Shown: piece by piece, positions 59,680-64,000 of the stretch | How the letters are laid out: the number at the start of each line of letters is the position of its first letter | How positions within the stretch are numbered: position 1 is the stretch's first letter | Assembly (NCBI RefSeq): GCF_003031675.1 | Contig: NZ_PYWX01000034.1 | Coordinates: 148,118 to 212,117 of the forward strand | Direction: 5' to 3' | DNA from: Pseudomonas palleroniana | GTDB taxonomy: Bacteria; Pseudomonadota; Gammaproteobacteria; Pseudomonadales; Pseudomonadaceae | Length of the DNA: 64,000 bases | The notes under the pieces: model-generated | The model's input: the letters and a program-made list of their open reading frames with translations, nothing else | What the model was told of the DNA's origin: nothing | The model's database searches: none | Position numbers and translations under genes: made by a program

Positions 59680-59710
59680 GCGTCCCTTGTCTTGAACACT
59701 GAGGTCGCCG

Positions 59711-60886
59711 ATGCCATCCGTTATTTCCACCGACGTACTGATTGTCGGCGCCGGGGTTGCCGGCCTCTGGCTGAATGCGCGCCTGCGCCGCCAGGGGTTT
59801 TCCACGGTACTGGTGGAAAGCGCCACCCTGGGCGGCGGGCAAAGCGTGAAGTCGCAGGGAATCATTCACGGCGGGGCGAAATATGCCCTGCACGGCGCGC
59901 TCACCGGCGCGTCCGAAGCCATTGCCGACATGCCGCGCCGCTGGCGTGAAGCCCTGGCAGGAACGGGCGAGCTGGATTTGTCCGGCGTACGCTTGCTGTC
60001 CGAAGCCCACTATCTATGGTCCCCCGGCACGCTCGCCGGCAACCTCACCAGCTTCTTTGCCAGCAAGGCCGTGCGCGGGCGTGTGGATCAGGTCAAAGGC
60101 GACGAATTGCCCCCCGCCCTGCAGGATCGCCGCTTCAAGGGCAAGGTCTATCGCTTGGCCGAACTCGTGGTGGACGTGCCGAGTGTGATTCAACGCCTGG
60201 CGCAACTGGGCGGTGATAGCCTGCTCGCCGCAAAGCAGATCGAACCGCTGCGCGAAGACGACCACTTGGTGGGCTTGAAGGTCGATGGCCGCGAGATCCG
60301 CGCGCAACGCATCGTGTTGAGTGCCGGCGCCGGCACGGCTGACTTGCTCGGCGCCCTGGGCCTCAGCCAACCGGCCATGCAGGAACGCCCCCTGCATATG
60401 ATCATCGCCAAGGGCCCAGGCCTGAAGCCGCTGTATGCCCATTGCCTGGGTGGCGGCACCAAGCCGCGCCTCACCGTTACCACCCACCCGGCAGCGGATG
60501 GCAATTGGGTGTGGTACATCGGCGGAGATATCGCCGAAGCCGACGGTGTGGCACGTACCCCTGAAGAACAGATCGCCACCGCACAAAAGGAAGTGGCGCA
60601 ACTGCTGCCGTGGATCGACATGAGCCAGACCCAGTGGGCCACCTTGCGGGTCGACCGCGCCGAGCCGCTGCAATCGGGTCTGAGCCGCCCCGACAATGCA
60701 TTCCTCGCCGAACAGGGCCGCCTACTGGTGGGCTGGCCGACCAAGCTGGCCCTGGCGCCGGACTTCGCCGATCGCGTGCTCGACAGCCTGGAACGCGACG
60801 GTATCCGACCCGGCGCCGGCGAGCCTCTGCCCGACCTGCCGAAACCCGCGATCGGCGTGCCTGCCTGGGAGCAACTGTTGCCATGA
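59711..60886 (+). CDS. FAD-dependent oxidoreductase
   Basis: Protein of 391 residues in the DadA/GlpD-like amine or hydroxy-acid oxidase fold. The FAD-binding motif is VLIVGAGVAGLWLNARL (GxGxxG), followed by SVKSQGIIHGGAKYAL and the later RIVLSAGAGTADLLG. The substrate is unknown. Its TGA overlaps the ATG of the aldo/keto reductase (ATGA), so they are translated together. Confidence 0.88.
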   Translation: MPSVISTDVLIVGAGVAGLWLNARLRRQGFSTVLVESATLGGGQSVKSQGIIHGGAKYALHGALTGASEAIADMPRRWREALAGTGELDLSGVRLLSEAHYLWSPGTLAGNLTSFFASKAVRGRVDQVKGDELPPALQDRRFKGKVYRLAELVVDVPSVIQRLAQLGGDSLLAAKQIEPLREDDHLVGLKVDGREIRAQRIVLSAGAGTADLLGALGLSQPAMQERPLHMIIAKGPGLKPLYAHCLGGGTKPRLTVTTHPAADGNWVWYIGGDIAEADGVARTPEEQIATAQKEVAQLLPWIDMSQTQWATLRVDRAEPLQSGLSRPDNAFLAEQGRLLVGWPTKLALAPDFADRVLDSLERDGIRPGAGEPLPDLPKPAIGVPAWEQLLP

Positions 60887-61695
60887 GCCTGCCTACCCTG
60901 CACGACCTGCATCGCCCCCTGGGCAGCACGGGCCTGATCGTCTCGCCACTGGGCCTGGGCACCGTCAAACTGGGCCGCGACCAGGGCGTGAAATACCCCA
61001 GCGGCTTTCAGATCCCCGACGATGACGAAGCGCGAATGTTGTTGCGCCAGGCCCGACAGCTGGGCATCAACCTGATCGACACCGCCCCCGCCTACGGTCG
61101 CAGCGAAGAACGCCTGGGGCCGCTGCTACGTGGCCAGCGCAAGGATTGGGTGATTGTCAGCAAGGTTGGCGAAGAGTTTGCCGACGGCGTATCCCGTCAT
61201 GACTTCAGTGAGGCCCACACCCGCCTGTCGATCGAGCGCAGCTTGAAAAGACTTGAAACGGATTTTATCGATCTGGTGCTGGTGCACTCCGACGGCAATG
61301 ATCTGCACATCCTCAACGATTGTGAGGTTTACCAAACCCTGGCGGCACTGAAAAAAGAGGGCAAGATTCGCGGCTTCGGCTTCTCCGGCAAAACCGTTGA
61401 AGGCGGTGTGAAGGCTCTGGAACAAGGCGATTGCGCGATGGTCACCTACAATCTGAACGAGCAGGCCGAGAAGGCCGTGATTGATTACGCCGCGACCCAT
61501 GGCAAAGGCATCCTGGTGAAAAAAGCCTTGGCCAGCGGCCACGTTTGCCTTGAGCCCGGAATGGATCCAATTCATGCCAGTTTCATGTTGTTGTTTGCGC
61601 AAACGGGCGTCGCCAGTGCTATTGTCGGGACCATCAACCCGCTGCACCTGGCCCATAACGTGGCGACCGCTGCCCAGGTCATTCGTCAACTCTGA
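60883..61695 (+). CDS. Aldo/keto reductase
   Basis: NADPH-dependent reductase of the AKR superfamily, 270 residues. The catalytic tetrad is visible: Asp66, Tyr71 (DTAPAYGRS), Lys94 (VSKVG) and His135 (LVHSDG). The length is near the lower end of the family. It is in an operon with the FAD oxidoreductase and the gene after it. The substrate is unknown. Confidence 0.92.
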   Translation: MSLPTLHDLHRPLGSTGLIVSPLGLGTVKLGRDQGVKYPSGFQIPDDDEARMLLRQARQLGINLIDTAPAYGRSEERLGPLLRGQRKDWVIVSKVGEEFADGVSRHDFSEAHTRLSIERSLKRLETDFIDLVLVHSDGNDLHILNDCEVYQTLAALKKEGKIRGFGFSGKTVEGGVKALEQGDCAMVTYNLNEQAEKAVIDYAATHGKGILVKKALASGHVCLEPGMDPIHASFMLLFAQTGVASAIVGTINPLHLAHNVATAAQVIRQL

Positions 61696-61736
61696 TGCCG
61701 CCGACGCGGCCGACCCCGTCGCAAGAAGGAGCCGAC

Positions 61737-62696
61737 ATGCCGCGAACGCTCATAAGAAAAAACCCCAGCAACTTCAAGACACTGCCGCTGCACGTCGAAG
61801 CCACCCCCGAGGGCCTGAGCTACCAGAGCGTCGGCATGCCGCTCAACTTCGCCCAGACCCTGCAACGGCGCAAACCGGTAGACGTGCCGAACGCCGAGCG
61901 CTTTGCCCTGGAACTGGCCAACCTTGGCGTGTCGGTGCGACTGACGCTGCATTGGCAAAACAAGGACTACTGGGTACTCGTGCGCCAACGCCGCCAGGAC
62001 CGTGGCGATGTGGTGCTCAAGCTGATCTCCGGCTACGTCCCGGCCCATGAATTGAACCTGCCGCTGCACACCGCCATCCAGGAAATTGCCGAAGAGTGCC
62101 TGCTCGAAACCCCGGAAGGCTGGCTCGGCGGGCGCTTCAACGACACATGGCTCCCGGCGCCCTACTCCGCAGCTCTGCACTACCGTGAAGCCTTGCCCTT
62201 TCGCCTCAGCCCACTGTCTGGCGCGGCGCGACCGGTGCGTTGCGCAACCACTCAATTGATCGAGCGCCCACGGGCTTATGTGCACCTGCCCACCGCATCG
62301 CTGCAGCTGATTTATGACTTGAGGCTGGAAGTCCCGAAGGAAGCCAAGTCCCTGAGCCTGTTCCATGTCGATGAGCGCCTGGAAGGTGACCAGTTGGTCG
62401 CCCGGCTGGACCGCCAGCGCCCCGACCTGTACCTGATGCCTCTGAAAGACGGCCAGCCACTGGCCGAGCTTTACACCGTCAAGAAAGACCAACTGTACCC
62501 GGCGAGCACACGGGGTTTGTACCTGGCGGAAAGCTTCGCCCAACAGGAAGGCTGGTTGGTACGTGATGAGCGGATTCGCTGGAAAGACTGGCTCAGGCAG
62601 CAAGGCCTGGCAGAGCCGGAAAAAGAGTCGCGATTGAAGCATCTGGCACAGCGGATGCTGCGCAAAATCGTGCCTAAGAAAAAAGCCAGCCGATAA
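61737..62696 (+). CDS. Uncharacterised protein with a degenerate Nudix-like segment
   Basis: Cytoplasmic protein of 319 residues. AAGAAGGAG precedes ATG 61737; the longer start at 61695 overlaps the AKR stop. The segment HTAIQEIAEECLLE (about residues 115-128) resembles the second half of a Nudix box (REXXEEXG) but has Gln for Arg and lacks the final Gly, so activity is doubtful. The C-terminus is basic (KIVPKKKASR). Its last codons and stop lie inside the terminator of the convergent epimerase gene. Confidence 0.8.
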   Translation: MPRTLIRKNPSNFKTLPLHVEATPEGLSYQSVGMPLNFAQTLQRRKPVDVPNAERFALELANLGVSVRLTLHWQNKDYWVLVRQRRQDRGDVVLKLISGYVPAHELNLPLHTAIQEIAEECLLETPEGWLGGRFNDTWLPAPYSAALHYREALPFRLSPLSGAARPVRCATTQLIERPRAYVHLPTASLQLIYDLRLEVPKEAKSLSLFHVDERLEGDQLVARLDRQRPDLYLMPLKDGQPLAELYTVKKDQLYPASTRGLYLAESFAQQEGWLVRDERIRWKDWLRQQGLAEPEKESRLKHLAQRMLRKIVPKKKASR

Positions 62697-62706
62697 AGGC
62701 TGGCCT
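62681..62706 (-). terminator. Terminator of the epimerase/hldE unit
   Basis: On the minus strand GCCAGCC-TTTATC-GGCTGGC followed by TTTTTTC, nine bases beyond the epimerase stop. The hairpin overlaps the 3' coding end and the TAA (62694-62696) of the convergent plus-strand gene, which therefore has no separate terminator in view. Confidence 0.88.
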
Positions 62707-62714
62707 CCTTACCG

Positions 62715-63650
62715 TCAGCCTCTGAGCAAACGCTCCAGGCCCACCTTCAACGGCGTGGGCTCGGGCAGCGTAAAACTCGCCAGCAGCCGTTGGTTATTCG
62801 CCCGCGAATGTCGGATATCCCCAGAACGTGCAGGCCCGTAAGTCACAGCCGGCAACTTGCCGACGATGTCTTGCAAGGCTTGCAGTACGTCCTTGAGCGT
62901 AGTGGTGCGGTTCCAACCGACATTGATTGCACCCAGCGGTGCAGCGGGCGCTTCAATGGCCTGTACCAGCACGTCCACCAGATCTTCCACGTACATGAAG
63001 TCACGGGTTTGCTCGCCATCGCCAAACACGGCGATCGGCACACCTTGCTGCGCGCGCTCGCTGAAGATACTGATCACACCGGAATACGGCGATGACGGAT
63101 CCTGGCGCGGCCCGAAGATATTGAAGAAACGGAAGATCACCGGCTCCAGGCCATGCTGGCGGCGGTAAAAATCGAAGTAATGCTCGCTGGCCAATTTATC
63201 GGACGCGTAAGGCGTCAATGGCGCCTTGGTGGTTTCTTCGGCAATCGAAGCCCCCTCGCCGTTGTTGCCATAGACCGCGGCGCTGGAGGCATACACCACA
63301 CGCCTGACGCCGGCCTTGCGCATGGCCTCACAGACATTCAAGGTACCGACAAAATTGCTCTGGTGCGTGCTGACCGGGTCATCCACCGAGGCCTGCACCG
63401 AGGCCACTGCAGCCAAGTGCACCACGGCAGTCGCGCCGACGGCGGCCTTCGCCACCAGGTCCGCATCGGCGACATTACCTTCAATCAGCTCCAAACGCGG
63501 GTTATCCATCGGCAAGTTGCTGCGTTTGCCGGTGGACAGGTTATCCAGCACCCGCACGCCATAGCCTTTGGCAAGCAACGCGTCCACCAGGTGCGAGCCA
63601 ATAAAGCCCGCACCGCCGGTAATCAGGACCCACTTATCAGAGTTACTCAT
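62715..63650 (-). CDS. NAD-dependent nucleotide-sugar epimerase/dehydratase
   Basis: Extended short-chain dehydrogenase, 311 residues, of the UDP-glucose 4-epimerase (GalE-like) type. NAD-binding motif [11 protein letters not shown] (11-21); catalytic SSAAVYG and Tyr148-X3-Lys152 in PYASDK. It overlaps hldE by eight bases. Position beside hldE and, in relatives, msbA suggests a role in lipopolysaccharide sugar supply (inference); the exact substrate cannot be told. Confidence 0.92.
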   Translation of the reverse strand: MSNSDKWVLITGGAGFIGSHLVDALLAKGYGVRVLDNLSTGKRSNLPMDNPRLELIEGNVADADLVAKAAVGATAVVHLAAVASVQASVDDPVSTHQSNFVGTLNVCEAMRKAGVRRVVYASSAAVYGNNGEGASIAEETTKAPLTPYASDKLASEHYFDFYRRQHGLEPVIFRFFNIFGPRQDPSSPYSGVISIFSERAQQGVPIAVFGDGEQTRDFMYVEDLVDVLVQAIEAPAAPLGAINVGWNRTTTLKDVLQALQDIVGKLPAVTYGPARSGDIRHSRANNQRLLASFTLPEPTPLKVGLERLLRG

Positions 63651-64000
63651 TGTTGCGGATCTTCTCGACAATGGCGGTGGTCGAGCTGTTCTCAACCAAG
63701 CCCAACACTTTGACCTTGCCGCCGTAGGCGCTGACGATGTCGGCACCGACCACCTGGTCGACGGAGTAGTCACCGCCCTTGACCAGCACGTCCGGCTTGA
63801 CCTGGGCCAGCAGGTTTTCCGGGGTGCCTTCGGGGAAGCTGATCACCCAATCCACCGCGCCCAACCCCGCCAGCACCGCCATGCGACGGTCAACGCTGTT
63901 GATCGGACGGCCCGGACCTTTCAAGCGACTGACCGAAGCATCGTCATTGACCGCGACGATCAGGCGATCGCCTTGGGCACGCGCCTGCTCCAGGTAAGTC
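63643..64000 (-). CDS. hldE: Bifunctional heptose kinase/adenylyltransferase HldE (3' part)
   Basis: Only the C-terminal 119 codons are inside the window; the gene continues past base 64000. The visible part is the adenylyltransferase domain ([58 protein letters not shown]), which activates heptose-1-phosphate with ATP to make ADP-heptose for the lipopolysaccharide core. The kinase domain lies outside. It overlaps the epimerase by eight bases. Confidence 0.94.
   Translation of the reverse strand, partial: TYLEQARAQGDRLIVAVNDDASVSRLKGPGRPINSVDRRMAVLAGLGAVDWVISFPEGTPENLLAQVKPDVLVKGGDYSVDQVVGADIVSAYGGKVKVLGLVENSSTTAIVEKIRNNE

Overview
This window looks like chromosomal DNA from a fluorescent Pseudomonas, most likely the P. 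fluorescens group. The clues are moderately high GC, gene order that follows P. aeruginosa PAO1 from about the dnaB/rpsF region to hldE (from memory of that genome), and five copies of the REP palindrome GTGGGAGGGGGCTTGCTCCCGAT arranged as inverted pairs (REPINs). Almost everything is core housekeeping; there is no phage, insertion sequence, CRISPR array, plasmid gene or rRNA.

Layout. 1-5.1 kb: a 1096-residue transglutaminase/DUF2126 protein, then an uncharacterised two-gene module (a 310-residue protein with hydrophobic hairpins and a small four-helix membrane protein). 5.1-9 kb: ygiQ and dnaB. 9-11.3 kb: the rpsF-rpsR-(membrane protein)-rplI ribosomal operon, with a promoter and a structured leader. 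11.4-15.5 kb: rlmB and rnr, then two tandem tRNA-Leu(CAG) units, each with its own promoter and terminator. 15.5-20.1 kb: a chemoreceptor, purA and hisZ. 20.4-29.9 kb: one long minus-strand series reading nnrD-tsaE-amiB-mutL-miaA-hfq-hflX-hflK-hflC, tightly packed with several stop/start overlaps; it couples tRNA modification (MiaA, TsaE), mismatch repair (MutL), cell separation (AmiB), RNA chaperoning (Hfq) and membrane proteolysis control (HflKC).

29.9-35.2 kb: queG, a TRIC-type channel, orn, rsgA, and motAB with a good FliA-type flagellar promoter. 35.4-41.7 kb: an HDOD protein, rhdA, psd, serB and ahpA. 41.9-50.9 kb: a PqiC-like lipoprotein, parC, a phytase-like esterase, parE, yqiA, cpdA, yqiB and nudF; the parE-yqiA-cpdA-yqiB-nudF block has the same order as in E. 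coli. A composite nested palindrome sits between yqiA and cpdA. 51.1-57 kb: an RsiV-like lipoprotein, the thiamine genes cytX and thiC under a TPP riboswitch, and tolC. 57-64 kb: waaA, a LysR regulator divergent from an EmrE-type SMR pump, an FAD oxidoreductase/aldo-keto reductase/Nudix-like cluster, a nucleotide-sugar epimerase, and the 3' part of hldE running off the right edge.

The best candidate for something undescribed is the two-gene module at 3553-4931. Other points worth checking are the composite repeat that supplies the cpdA stop codon, the loss of the small yjeT gene next to hflC, the structured rpsF leader, and the unassigned metabolic cluster at 59.7-62.7 kb.
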